NCBI RefSeq assembly: GCF_014696675.1
Contig: NZ_JACJQN010000014.1
Coordinates: 123,567 to 187,566, forward strand
Length of the DNA stretch: 64,000 nt
Direction of reading: 5' to 3'
DNA from: Phormidium tenue FACHB-1052
GTDB lineage: Bacteria > Cyanobacteriota > Cyanobacteriia > Phormidesmidales > Phormidesmidaceae
Position 1 is the first letter of the stretch. Each line of letters opens with the position of its first letter. Made by a program: the position numbers and the translations under genes. This document shows positions 1 to 8,029 of this stretch, one piece after another. The notes below the pieces were generated by a model. It saw only the letters and a list, made by a program, of their open reading frames with translations, searched no databases and was not told the origin of the DNA.

Positions 1-141
1 CCTCGAAGCAACTATGGCGTAGGCGTTATTGCGTAGACTCATGAGCGCCAAACCATGAAAGCACCAGTACCCTAAGTCTTCCCAACCGACTCGGGCCAGT
101 ATCAACGTTGGGGATGAAGTTACGGTGTTGTTGCGGCTGTT

Positions 142-609
142 CTACAGGCCATCGCTTAAAGCTTGGATGAGCTTGTCTAAATAGCTGTTGATGAGCTGGG
201 CTGACGCCTCGGGTAAGGCAGCCAACACTTGAGCTTGCAGGCTGCGGTAGGCGGCGATCGCAGAGTCCTGTTTATGCAGGGCGCGGGTAATGTTCTGCAT
301 CCACATCACATACTCTTCCATAAAGCCGTCTGGGTCATCGATCAGAACGGCTTTAGCAATGCACTCTAGGGTATAGAGCATGTCGCGCCGGCACTTGGCT
401 CCGTGGGCTTGCACCACCTCGCGGTATGAACCCACCATGAGCTGGCGCAGGGCGTTGAGCACCAGAGTTTCACCGTCTGCTCTCAGACGGGCATAGGTCT
501 TAAAACGCGTATCGAAGGATGCCACAAACTGGGCTAGGGGCCGTAGTTCTAAATCGCTGAGGTAGCGACCGTCAGACTCCCGAATGGAGTTGAGCAGAGT
601 GTGGTTCAT
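142..609 (-). CDS. Phycobilisome-like (bilin-globin fold) protein
   Basis: A 155-residue protein resembling allophycocyanin/phycocyanin subunits. The N-terminus (SDGRYLSDLELRPLAQFV) matches the 'ARYLSxxEL' start of phycobiliproteins, and the segment CRRDMLY at residues 73-79 aligns with the bilin-attachment motif Cys-x-Arg-Asp-x-x-Tyr; Cys73 is close to the usual Cys81/84. I start it at the internal ATG because the phycobiliprotein-like N-terminus begins there; an in-frame TTG at 667-669 would add 20 residues unlike the family. It is slightly shorter than a true subunit and no linker or lyase gene is nearby, so it may be a bilin sensor, a storage protein or a minor core-like subunit. Family assignment is moderately sure; bilin binding is inferred. 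Confidence 0.65.
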   Translation of the reverse strand: MNHTLLNSIRESDGRYLSDLELRPLAQFVASFDTRFKTYARLRADGETLVLNALRQLMVGSYREVVQAHGAKCRRDMLYTLECIAKAVLIDDPDGFMEEYVMWMQNITRALHKQDSAIAAYRSLQAQVLAALPEASAQLINSYLDKLIQALSDGL

Positions 610-714
610 AGCCGGGGGAAGTGCGTTGACCCAAACAAATATCGCTCTAAGTTGCACCTGGAGTTGCAAAAGGTAACAATTGGAAACGCTTAGAGACAGC
701 AGGCTGCGCTCACG

Positions 715-2745
715 TCAATTATTTTTTTCAGGCGGATCTGGCTGGTTAATAATGTCGTTGATGACGTTATCAACTGCCACGGTGAGGCGGTAGGGAATGA
801 CATTTTCTGATTGAGATACCACCACAATCTCGTAATAACCTGACTGGGGCAGCTCTCCAGCCCAGGTGTTTTGCTCGGCATCGGCCAGAATGTGGGGCAG
901 CTCGTCGGTGGGCACCGGCACGTAGAGCGAGAGGCGGGTGCTCTCCGGGGGGGCTTGCAGATTTAGACGCAGCAGCTGCTGAGCGGTGAGATTGACAACA
1001 TAGATCTGGCCGTGGCCAGGGCTGAGGTTGCCTTCCTGCTGCTGGTTGAAGGTGCCTGGCTCAAAGGTAACTTCGGTTAGGTTTTCGCCATTTTCCATGG
1101 CGTTGACTTGGTCCTGGGCCAGAGCAAACCAGATTTGGTCAACAGCAGTTTCGACAAAACCCTCTCTTGCCCGCTTCGGAAACAGCTGGCTAAAGCGAGC
1201 GTCAGCCAGATCGTAGAGGGCATTGCTGCTGACGTAGAGGGCGTTGACCTGGCTTTTCCAGCGATCGCTGTCGGTAGGGTTGTAGCGGCCTAGCTTGCTG
1301 CGGGCGTCAGTGCTGAGGTTGGCTTCGATCAGGTCTAGATTGTCAGCGGCGATCGCATCCCACGCCGCCCGCAAAGGCTCATCCTGGGGCTGATCGGTGA
1401 GCTGAGTACCCTGGCGATCGGGGTTTTGCTCGTAAAACAGCTGGTCGGTCAGGCTGGTGATGTAGGACCAATCAACGCTGAGCGTGACGGAGCGATCGCG
1501 CAGGGCCTGTTTGCGCTCGCGCTCAGCCTCACTGAGGTTGGGATTGCTGACATCACTGCCGCCGGGCGAAACAACGTCAGAGCCATCCCCCCCCAACTGG
1601 CTCAGGGGGTCTAGCCACCACCATAGCCCTCCGGCGACTCCCACCATAACCAGCAACCCAGCCAGGGCAGGCCAACACCCCGACGATGTTTTTTGCACCG
1701 GCACTGCCCGAGGCGGCGGGGCCACGGTAGCCGTGGGATCGTAGGCCATGGGTGGTGCGTAGGGAGCCGCCGGAGCGATCGCCACCGTAGGCGCTGGCCT
1801 CGGCGGTTCAGGCTGGGGCGGTGGCACCGTGGGCTGCATGCGAATGGGCATGGGCTGCGACCAGGACGCTGAGAGCGAGTCGGGGTGGGCCAGGTTAAGG
1901 GCAGCCATCGCCTGCCCGGCAGACTGGTAGCGATCGCCTGGATCGTGGGCCACCAGCTGAGTCAGCACTTGGCGCAGGGTAGCCGATAGCTCGACCTGCT
2001 CTGGCCAAACCCAGCGATCGCGGCGGTCGTCATAGAGGGCGTCGGGGTCTTTGCCCGTCAGCAGCACCAGAGTCGTCATGCCCAAAGCGTAGAGGTCGGT
2101 GGCCGGGCTCACCTGGCCCGATTCGAGCTGTTCTTCGGGGGCATAGCCCACGGTGCCTAGGCGGGTGATAGTGCCATCGGCGGCCTGGTAGGGCTGGGCT
2201 ACCCCAAGCTGATAGCGCACATTCACCACCAGCTGCTTCACGCCGCCAAAGTCGATCAGCACCGGGCGACCGTCGGCATTGCGCTGAATTAAGTTGTCGG
2301 GCGAAATATTGCGATGCACGATGCCGATGCTGTGCAGGTATTGCAGCAGCGGCAGCGTTTGCATTAGGAACTGCACCCCCTCCGCTTCGCTAAAGCTCTC
2401 GCCGACGGCACGACGGCGATCGAGCAGTTCCTGGTAGGTAGGGCCTTCGACGTAGTCTTGTACCAAAAACAGCCGTCCCTGATCCCGCAGCAGCTCACGA
2501 AACCGAGGCACCTGGGGATGGTTGATCTGATAGAGAATGCTGGCCTCGCGTTCAAACAGAGTTTGGGCTTTATCCAAGGCCAGCTTGCCTGGCACCTGAG
2601 GGTTAAACTCCTTCAGCACGCAGAGTTCTTGAAATCGGTGGGTGTCTTCGGCCAGGTAGGTATCGCCAAAGCTGCCCCGACTGAGCTGCCGCAGCACCCG
2701 GTAGTGGCCTCCGAGCAATCGTTCTCCCTGTCCTGCTTCAGCCAT
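715..2745 (-). CDS. Membrane serine/threonine protein kinase with HRN catalytic loop
   Basis: A 676-residue Pkn2/Hanks-type kinase. Visible are the glycine loop (RGSFGDTYLAED, about 23-34), the ATP lysine (CVLKEF, Lys45), the catalytic loop GIVHRNISPDNLI (141-153), the metal-binding LIDFGG and the APEEQ activation-segment end. A Pro-rich linker leads to one membrane helix (about residues 356-378), then an extracytoplasmic region ending in a beta-rich domain like a bacterial pre-peptidase domain. The catalytic Asp of HRD is Asn146 (codon at 2308-2310), although Lys45 and DFG are kept, so activity may be low or atypical. A single signalling gene with no obvious operon partner. The kinase fold is certain; substrate and signal are unknown. 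Confidence 0.93.
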   Translation of the reverse strand: MAEAGQGERLLGGHYRVLRQLSRGSFGDTYLAEDTHRFQELCVLKEFNPQVPGKLALDKAQTLFEREASILYQINHPQVPRFRELLRDQGRLFLVQDYVEGPTYQELLDRRRAVGESFSEAEGVQFLMQTLPLLQYLHSIGIVHRNISPDNLIQRNADGRPVLIDFGGVKQLVVNVRYQLGVAQPYQAADGTITRLGTVGYAPEEQLESGQVSPATDLYALGMTTLVLLTGKDPDALYDDRRDRWVWPEQVELSATLRQVLTQLVAHDPGDRYQSAGQAMAALNLAHPDSLSASWSQPMPIRMQPTVPPPQPEPPRPAPTVAIAPAAPYAPPMAYDPTATVAPPPRAVPVQKTSSGCWPALAGLLVMVGVAGGLWWWLDPLSQLGGDGSDVVSPGGSDVSNPNLSEAERERKQALRDRSVTLSVDWSYITSLTDQLFYEQNPDRQGTQLTDQPQDEPLRAAWDAIAADNLDLIEANLSTDARSKLGRYNPTDSDRWKSQVNALYVSSNALYDLADARFSQLFPKRAREGFVETAVDQIWFALAQDQVNAMENGENLTEVTFEPGTFNQQQEGNLSPGHGQIYVVNLTAQQLLRLNLQAPPESTRLSLYVPVPTDELPHILADAEQNTWAGELPQSGYYEIVVVSQSENVIPYRLTVAVDNVINDIINQPDPPEKNN

Positions 2746-3057
2746 AGGTGCGTACTGCTGAATCTAGCTATCTAATGTTGCGTTCGATGCATTTGTCACA
2801 GATTAGCGCAAACCCGTACTGTTTCTGTGAACGGCTCAAGCGGGTCACCCCCGGTATAGTTGGGCAAAGCAATAGCCCAGGCCTCAATACAAAAAGACCC
2901 CTGAGTTAGCTATCCTCAGGGGTCTGAATCAGGGTGCATCTACCGCTCCAATCTCCTAGAGCGATCGCTAAATTCCGGTGAAATACCTAGAGTTCACGGT
3001 TACTTGAAACAAAGTGGCTATGATCCAGTGGCTGTGTGAATTGTTGACGTTTGCCCT
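2746..3057. other. Intergenic region between the kinase gene and cobM
   Basis: This 312-base spacer separates divergent genes. It holds an inverted pair TCACAGA/TCTGTGA (about 2798 and 2825) and a perfect hairpin with a T-run on the minus strand, described separately. A TATGAT box at 3019-3024 could be a -10 element for cobM, but no good -35 is seen. No ORF is convincing. Confidence 0.4.
2891..2925 (-). terminator. Intrinsic terminator on the minus strand
   Basis: Perfect 11-bp arms AGACCCCTGAG (2895-2905) and CTCAGGGGTCT (2915-2925) with a 9-base loop. Read on the minus strand the stem is followed by TTTTTG, the classic rho-independent form; the plus strand has no T-run. No minus-strand protein gene lies just upstream (the next gene, cobM, is on the plus strand), so it may end a small RNA made from about 2930-3060 or insulate the kinase gene. 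Confidence 0.7.
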
Positions 3058-3930
3058 ATGGCTAGCCCTCTGACCTCCTCTAGAATTCAAGATTTTCCCG
3101 CCGATGCTCCCGCAGCAAGGGCGGCCCTAGCGCCAGGGGTGTATATCGTTGGGGCGGGGCCAGGCGACCCAGAGCTATTGACCGTCAAGGCCCAGCGCCT
3201 GCTGAGTCAGGCCGATGTGATTCTCTACGCCAACTCTCTGGTGCCTCAGCAAATTTTGGCCTGGACCCGTCCCGACGCCGAGCGCATCGGCACTGCCACC
3301 ATGACCTTGGAGGGTATTTTGCCGCTGATGGTGGAGCGCGTGCGGGCCGGAAAATCGGTAATTCGCCTGCAATCGGGCGATCCCAGCCTCTACAGCGCCA
3401 TTCACGAGCAAATTCAGGCACTGGCGGAGGCCGAGGTGCCCTTTGAGGTGGTACCGGGCATTAGCGCTTACCAAGCGGCGGCGGCGAAGCTCAATGCTGA
3501 ACTAACGATTCCGGGTCTGGTGCAGTCGATCATTCTCACCCGCATTAGTGGGCGCACTCAAGTGCCGGAAGCAGAGGATTTAGCCTCCCTAGCGGCTCAC
3601 AAGACCAGCTTGTGCCTCTATCTCAGCGCCCGCCACGTGGAAGAATCCCAAGCCCAACTTTTGCAGCACTACGAGCCGGATACCCCTGTGGCAATCTGCT
3701 TTCGCATCGGCTGGCCCGATGAGCAGCTCTTAGTGGTGCCCCTGTCGGAGATGGCCAAAACCACCCGCGAAAGAGACCTGATTCGCACCACGCTATACAT
3801 CATCAGCCCAGCGCTGCGAGGGCAGAAGGTCAGGTCGCAGCTCTACAACCCCGACCATACTCACCTGTTTCGACCGCGCCAGGGCTCAGTCACCCCTTCC
3901 GACTCCAGTCAGGATGCGGTTGCGACCTAG
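3058..3930 (+). CDS. cobM: Precorrin-4 C11-methyltransferase
   Basis: A 290-residue SAM-dependent tetrapyrrole methyltransferase of corrin ring synthesis; it methylates C11 of precorrin-4 on the route to cobalamin or pseudocobalamin. The N-terminal signature YIVGAGPGDPELLTVKA (residues about 24-40), the RLQSGDPSLYSAI loop and the VVPGISAYQAAAA motif are diagnostic of the family, and TIPGLVQSIILTRISGRT is typical of CobM/CbiF. About 20 residues precede the conserved domain; the ATG is the only reasonable start. It stands alone, with no other cobalamin gene in view and no cobalamin riboswitch upstream. Confidence 0.95.
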   Translation: MASPLTSSRIQDFPADAPAARAALAPGVYIVGAGPGDPELLTVKAQRLLSQADVILYANSLVPQQILAWTRPDAERIGTATMTLEGILPLMVERVRAGKSVIRLQSGDPSLYSAIHEQIQALAEAEVPFEVVPGISAYQAAAAKLNAELTIPGLVQSIILTRISGRTQVPEAEDLASLAAHKTSLCLYLSARHVEESQAQLLQHYEPDTPVAICFRIGWPDEQLLVVPLSEMAKTTRERDLIRTTLYIISPALRGQKVRSQLYNPDHTHLFRPRQGSVTPSDSSQDAVAT

Positions 3931-3974
3931 CCTTGACCGCAGGAGGTTCTAGGCTTAGAGTGTTGGCATAAATT

Positions 3975-4108
3975 ATGTCTCTAGGGTTCCGGTTTGGCTG
4001 CTGTGGTCAAATGGCTGGTCCAAGAGAGGCAGGTTAGTGATGGCGTTGGTCAAGGACTGGCCCCTAAGGGTCATCGCTAACTACACGGCGGGATAAAAGC
4101 CCGGGAGG
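3975..4108 (+). promoter_or_regulatory. Guanidine-I (ykkC class) riboswitch aptamer
   Basis: The sequence shows the conserved blocks of the ykkC/guanidine-I RNA in order: CTAGGGTTCCGG at 3981-3992, CTGGTCC-AGAG near 4015-4026, and ACGGCGGGATAAAAGCCCGGGAG ending near 4107, with paired segments between them. This RNA binds free guanidinium. It sits directly upstream of a guanidine hydrolase gene, its expected target in cyanobacteria. Recognition is by eye; a covariance-model search would settle it. Confidence 0.93.
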
Positions 4109-4113
4109 ATTTT

Positions 4114-4143
4114 AGGAGTTGGGTATCCAGCTCCTTTGATTTT
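4114..4143 (+). terminator. Riboswitch expression-platform terminator
   Basis: AGGAGTTGG (4114-4122) pairs with CCAGCTCCT (4127-4135) over 9 bp with one G-U and a GTAT loop, followed by TTGATTTT. The 3' end of the aptamer (AAAGCCCGGGA, from 4096) can also pair with TCCTGGGCTTT near 4143-4153, giving a competing or extending helix. This suggests transcription termination without guanidine and read-through with it; that logic is inferred. Confidence 0.65.
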
Positions 4144-4219
4144 CCTGGGCTTTGCTGTATCTGACCTGGGAATCGCGTTTAGTCTAGTGCTTAATTTAAC
4201 CCCGTGAGGCTTTTCGACC

Positions 4220-5416
4220 ATGACTACCGACCCCTCCAATGATCCCGTCTTTCAAAGCCCCGACGGCGCTTCGAGCGAGGCCCAGCGCGCCCTAGAGATG
4301 GAAGCCCGTCTGCCTCTCACCGGCTGGCAGCAGGAAGTTTCTCAAGGCCTAGAGTATGGCCTAGAGGCAGCGGCGAGCATTCGCGATCGCACCATTCCCA
4401 CCTTCTCTCGCGGCGAGCTGCCCCACTACGCGGGCATCAATACCTTTCTGAAGGCACCCTACGTAGAAGACGTGCGCAAGGTGGGTGAGTACGATGTAGC
4501 GATCGTCGGCATTCCCCACGACTCGGGCACCACCTATCGCCCCGGCACTCGCTTTGGCCCCCAGGGCATTCGCCGCATTTCAGCCCTCTACACCCCCTAC
4601 AACTTTGAGATGGGGATTGACCTGCGCGAGAGCATTACCCTCTGCGACGTGGGCGATGTATTTACCATTCCAGCCAACAACGAAAAGTCCTTCGACCAGA
4701 TCTCCAAAGGCGTGGCCCACGTGTTTGCCTCGGGCGCGTTCCCAATTTTGCTGGGGGGCGACCACTCCATTGGCTTCCCTACGGTGCGGGGCATCTGCCG
4801 CCACCTGGGCGACAAGAAAGTCGGCATCATCCACTTCGATCGCCACGTTGACACCCAGGAGACCGACCTGGATGAGCGCATGCACACTTGCCCCTGGTTC
4901 CACGCCACCAATATGGCCAATGCCCCAGCCAAAAACCTGGTGCAGATGGGCATCGGCGGCTGGCAGGTGCCCCGCCAGGGGGTGAAAGTTTGTCGCGAGC
5001 GAGCCACCAACATTCTCACCGTCACCGACATCACCGAAATGGGCCTCGATGCCGCCGCTGACTTTGCGATCGCCCGCGCCACCGACGGCACCGACTGCGT
5101 CTGGATTAGCTTCGACATCGACTGCATCGATGCGGGCTTTGTGCCCGGCACCGGCTGGCCTGAACCCGGCGGCCTGCTGCCCCGCGAAGCCCTCTACCTG
5201 CTCAAGCGCATCGTGCAAGAAACCACCGTCTGCGGCATCGAAGTGGTCGAAGTTTCGCCCCCCTACGATGTCAGCGACATGACGTCGCTAATGGCCACCC
5301 GCGTGATCTGCGACACCATGGCCCACCTAGTGAAGTCGGGCCAGCTGCCCCGCCGCGAGAAGCCCAGCTACATCCACGAAGAGGCGAATATGAGTGTGGA
5401 TGAACCCTGGCAGTAA
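4220..5416 (+). CDS. gdmH: Guanidine hydrolase (nickel ureohydrolase family)
   Basis: A 398-residue arginase/agmatinase-fold enzyme predicted to hydrolyse guanidine to urea and ammonia. Metal ligands are visible: GGDHS (Asp181, His182), FDRHVD (Asp207, His209, Asp211) and SFDIDCID (Asp299, Asp301). The long N-terminal extension and the TQETDLDERMHTCPWFHATN segment (residues 212-231) resemble Synechocystis Sll1077, a Ni-dependent guanidine hydrolase, rather than classical agmatinases. The upstream guanidine-I riboswitch and downstream HypA- and HypB-like nickel chaperone genes support this specificity. Older annotation would call it agmatinase (speB). The ATG start is followed by a normal acidic leader; the ribosome-binding site is weak. 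Confidence 0.92.
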   Translation: MTTDPSNDPVFQSPDGASSEAQRALEMEARLPLTGWQQEVSQGLEYGLEAAASIRDRTIPTFSRGELPHYAGINTFLKAPYVEDVRKVGEYDVAIVGIPHDSGTTYRPGTRFGPQGIRRISALYTPYNFEMGIDLRESITLCDVGDVFTIPANNEKSFDQISKGVAHVFASGAFPILLGGDHSIGFPTVRGICRHLGDKKVGIIHFDRHVDTQETDLDERMHTCPWFHATNMANAPAKNLVQMGIGGWQVPRQGVKVCRERATNILTVTDITEMGLDAAADFAIARATDGTDCVWISFDIDCIDAGFVPGTGWPEPGGLLPREALYLLKRIVQETTVCGIEVVEVSPPYDVSDMTSLMATRVICDTMAHLVKSGQLPRREKPSYIHEEANMSVDEPWQ

Positions 5417-5448
5417 GCGAACTAGTCTAGCGTCAATAGTTCATTAGG

Positions 5449-5541
5449 CGAGGAGGATGAGGTGGTGAGGATGGTGAGGTGAAAGAAAGCAGCCCTCCCC
5501 ACCTTCTTACCTCCCCGTCTTCCTCATCTCCTCACTTCTTA
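5449..5541. repeat. Purine/pyrimidine imperfect inverted repeat in operon spacer
   Basis: A G/A-rich strand (5449-5481, repeating GAGGATG/GGTGAGG units) is followed by a C/T-rich strand (5494-5541, CTCCCCACC/CCTCATCTCC units) that can fold back on it imperfectly. It fills the spacer between gdmH and the HypA-like gene. Similar low-complexity C/T-rich tracts lie before other operon genes in this window. Confidence 0.6.
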
Positions 5542-5552
5542 ACTTTCCTGCC

Positions 5553-5927
5553 ATGCACGAAACCGATATGACCAAGGCCCTGATTCTCACCGTGCGCGAC
5601 TGGTGGGAAGCGCAGCCGGGGCAGCCCGCAATTGAGAAAGTTCACCTGACCGTGGGCAAGTTTACCTGCGTGGAGCCGGTGGGCCTACAGTTTGCCTTTG
5701 AGGTGCAGACCAAGGGCACCTTTTTAGATGGGGCCGAGCTGGTGATTCGCGAAACGCCACTGGTAGCCTTTTGTCATGACTGCCAGAGCGAGTATCGGCC
5801 TGAGATTGGCCTGCAATACGCCTGCCCCACCTGCAAGTCGCCGATGGGCGACATTCGCTCGGGGCGTGAGCTAAAGATCGATCGGGTAGAGTATGCGGAG
5901 GCGACTAGCCCAATGCCTCTCCTGTAG
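5553..5927 (+). CDS. hypA: HypA-like nickel chaperone for guanidine hydrolase (GhaA type)
   Basis: A 124-residue HypA/HybF family metallochaperone. The N-terminal Met-His-Glu Ni-binding triad is present, and a zinc site is formed by CHDC (near residues 73-76) and CPTC (near 91-94). Classical HypA begins MHEMS; this one begins MHETDMT, as expected for the guanidine-hydrolase-dedicated paralogue. No hydrogenase genes are nearby. With the HypB-like GTPase at 6736 it likely loads nickel into GdmH. The gene is separated from gdmH by a 136-base repeat-containing spacer. Confidence 0.9.
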   Translation: MHETDMTKALILTVRDWWEAQPGQPAIEKVHLTVGKFTCVEPVGLQFAFEVQTKGTFLDGAELVIRETPLVAFCHDCQSEYRPEIGLQYACPTCKSPMGDIRSGRELKIDRVEYAEATSPMPLL

Positions 5928-5971
5928 CCTGAGATAAACTGAGACTTATATAAAAGCAACAGGCCACAGTC

Positions 5972-6295
5972 ATGCCCGCCCAAAGTCGCTTTTTAGATCA
6001 GTTGCAGGTGCTCAACAGCCTTTATCAAAGGGGCTATCACAGCGATCTCATAGAGCGTTCCCTCGCCAAAATTATCGAGTTAGAGCATGGCCAAGCTTTG
6101 CAACAGGCCTCAGACATCCAGGCTAAGCTCCAAGTTTATGAAACTCAGTATCAAATGCCCTCAGACGCCTTCTACCAACAGTTCAACGCTGGAGAGCTGG
6201 GCGACAGCATTGATTTTTTTGAGTGGAGTGCCTTTTACGAGATGTGGCAATCCGTTCAAGCGCGACTTGGCGTCTTGCAATCCATTGGTAGCTAA
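5972..6295 (+). CDS. Probable antitoxin partner of TumE-family toxin
   Basis: A 107-residue, mostly helical protein of no family I recognise with certainty (MPAQSRFLDQLQVLNSLYQRGYHSDLIERSLAKI...). Its TAA stop overlaps the ATG of the next gene by one base (TAATG at 6293-6297), a common arrangement in type II toxin-antitoxin pairs. Because the downstream protein carries TumE motifs, this is the expected antitoxin. There is no clear helix-turn-helix; the regular helical pattern suggests a protein-binding scaffold. Role inferred from position only. Confidence 0.6.
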   Translation: MPAQSRFLDQLQVLNSLYQRGYHSDLIERSLAKIIELEHGQALQQASDIQAKLQVYETQYQMPSDAFYQQFNAGELGDSIDFFEWSAFYEMWQSVQARLGVLQSIGS

Positions 6296-6687
6296 TGGAT
6301 GCCCGGCAGTATCTTACCGAGATCAAATTCAAATTAATTGCAAGCCCTATCGTTGAGTCCTTCTCAATTGTTGAGGAAAAAGATCTACAAGACAGAGGTT
6401 ACTTTCGGGCTCGGGTCACACTAACAAACAGCGATTTCCTCGAAATTGCGGAATACTTCGTCGTTATCGACGACCAACCCCGACCAGAGCGCTACCGCTA
6501 CCAATGGATGGATAGCACCCGGAAAATACTCCGCAAGCGTTGGGATAACGTTCCCCACTTTCCAAATTTATCCAACTTCCCTCACCAGGTCCACATTAGC
6601 GCCGAAGACAACGTCCAAGCCTCTACGCCGAGAGGCACCATAGAATTTCTGGCTTTCCTAGAGGCAGAGATCTTGCCTAGCGATTAG
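6295..6687 (+). CDS. TumE-family (DUF6516) toxin-like protein
   Basis: A 130-residue protein with the hallmark C-terminal motif of DUF6516/TumE toxins: YRYQW (66-71), RWDN (82-85), PHFPNLSNFPH (87-97) and a further His100. Known relatives are toxins of type II pairs; the mechanism of this one is not shown by the sequence. It starts at the ATG overlapping the preceding stop. The pair lies between the HypA- and HypB-like genes and breaks an otherwise functional guanidine operon, a likely insertion. Family call fairly sure, toxicity inferred. Confidence 0.75.
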   Translation: MDARQYLTEIKFKLIASPIVESFSIVEEKDLQDRGYFRARVTLTNSDFLEIAEYFVVIDDQPRPERYRYQWMDSTRKILRKRWDNVPHFPNLSNFPHQVHISAEDNVQASTPRGTIEFLAFLEAEILPSD

Positions 6688-6735
6688 TGCTAACCGCCAC
6701 CGCAAAAATCTAACATCCCTATCCAAACTCCTCCC

Positions 6736-7437
6736 ATGCACCAAACTTTTGACGCCGCCCTGGGTATCGATCTGCTCCACGTTAACCAGGCCGGGGCCGA
6801 CCACAACCGCGCTCACTTCGATCGCTGGGGGATCACCTGCATGAACATCATGAGCAGCCCAGGGGCGGGGAAGACGGCACTGCTGGAACGCACCTTAGCA
6901 GGGCTGCACCAAGAGCTGGCGATCGCCGTCATTGAAGGCGACATGACCACCGAACTTGATGCCAATCGCCTGCGCCAGTACGGGGTGCCGGTGATCGCAA
7001 TCAATACGGGGCGATCGTGCCACCTGGATGCCAAGATGGTCGCTGGTGGCATCCACACCCTAGAGCATCAGTACGATCCGCATGCCCTCGATTTGGTGCT
7101 GGTCGAAAACGTGGGTAACCTGGTCTGCCCCGCCGAATTTGAGGTGGGCGAACACGCTAAGGTCGCCCTGCTGAGCATCACCGAGGGAGAAGACAAGCCG
7201 CTTAAGTATCCGATCATGTTTCAAGAGGCCGACTGCCTGCTGATCACCAAGGTAGATTTGGCTCCCTACCTAGATGTGAACATCGAGCAAATCGCGGCCA
7301 ACGTGCGGCAGATGAACCCCCACTGCACGATCATTTCGGTTTCGGCTAAGACTGGCGAAGGACTAGAGAAATGGTTTGGTTGGGTGCGATCGCGCGTTCA
7401 AGCATCCCCTTTAACCAAGACCCATACCCACGCCTAG
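6736..7437 (+). CDS. hypB: HypB-like GTPase nickel chaperone (GhaB type)
   Basis: A 233-residue SIMIBI-class GTPase of the HypB family. The P-loop [11 protein letters not shown] lies near residues 40-50, the metal-binding [11 protein letters not shown] motif near 92-102, and [17 protein letters not shown] and ITKVDLAPY are typical HypB segments. It lacks the N-terminal His-rich tail of many hydrogenase HypBs; a short HTHA ends the protein. With no hydrogenase genes around, it is read as the nickel insertase for GdmH. It follows the TumE-family gene by about 50 bases and is probably cotranscribed. Confidence 0.9.
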   Translation: MHQTFDAALGIDLLHVNQAGADHNRAHFDRWGITCMNIMSSPGAGKTALLERTLAGLHQELAIAVIEGDMTTELDANRLRQYGVPVIAINTGRSCHLDAKMVAGGIHTLEHQYDPHALDLVLVENVGNLVCPAEFEVGEHAKVALLSITEGEDKPLKYPIMFQEADCLLITKVDLAPYLDVNIEQIAANVRQMNPHCTIISVSAKTGEGLEKWFGWVRSRVQASPLTKTHTHA

Positions 7438-7494
7438 ACTGCATCGCTGCGCGGATTCACCCTGCGGTTTGGGATCCCATTATTCAGGAGAGTT

Positions 7495-7520
7495 AAAAAA
7501 GATATCTAGCAGATCGCTAG
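7495..7520 (-). terminator. Possible weak terminator of the 2TM protein gene
   Basis: On the minus strand CTAGC-GATCT-GCTAG (7506-7520) forms a 5-bp hairpin followed by ATATC and TTTTTT (7495-7500). The stop codon lies inside the stem. The stem is short, so this is tentative. Confidence 0.35.
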
Positions 7521-8029
7521 GATGGCCCTAGCAGTCGCCGCATGGCACCACCCACGGCTCGCTTCATTTGCTGTTTACGTCGCCAGCGCTGAAATTCCTG
7601 GCGGTAGGCATACTCATTGGGGCGATAGATACGCCAAACATTCCAGCTAATCTGCAACGCCCAAGGGCCAAGGATTAAATAAATTAACCAATTCCAGAGC
7701 CAACCACCAGTTACAAGTTGAAATACCAACACAAAACCAGCGGTAATCAAAAACTGGGTCAAACCATGCTGAAACCGCTGCTGGCGCTGGCTATCAAATA
7801 GCCTTTGGTCGGCCAGTTCGTACTTTTTTATATCCCACTCGCGCTCAGCAGCGGCGATCGTGTCGGCGGAGATGCCCAGTTCATCGGCAATTTCTAATAG
7901 CTGGGCGCGAGAAAGCTCACCTGACTCGGTTTGGCGGGCGATCGCAATACTCAAGATCTGCTGAGCATCCTCAGCCGGGTATAAAAACTCACCATTGTTG
8001 GTGTAAGCATCTGTTGCCAAATCTGCCAT
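7517..8029 (-). CDS. 2TM-domain membrane protein
   Basis: A 170-residue protein with a helical N-terminal region (YPAEDAQQILSIAIARQ... ELSRAQLLEIADELGISADTI) resembling the short helical domain that often precedes a 2TM domain, then two hydrophobic helices (QFLITAGFVLVFQLV and LIYLILGPWALQISW) and a basic C-terminal tail. Function unknown. I start it at the internal ATG (MADLATDAY) because AGAGGG precedes it at good spacing; an upstream ATG at 8071 would add 14 residues. It converges with the HypB-like gene. Confidence 0.75.
   Translation of the reverse strand: MADLATDAYTNNGEFLYPAEDAQQILSIAIARQTESGELSRAQLLEIADELGISADTIAAAEREWDIKKYELADQRLFDSQRQQRFQHGLTQFLITAGFVLVFQLVTGGWLWNWLIYLILGPWALQISWNVWRIYRPNEYAYRQEFQRWRRKQQMKRAVGGAMRRLLGPS

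Noticed and set aside
1..141. Left edge of the window checked for a partial gene
   Set aside because: No frame with a credible continuation or motif was found in the first 141 bases.
4580..5218. Long antisense ORF within gdmH
   Set aside because: It is a shadow of high-GC third-position coding; the gdmH frame carries all metal-site motifs.
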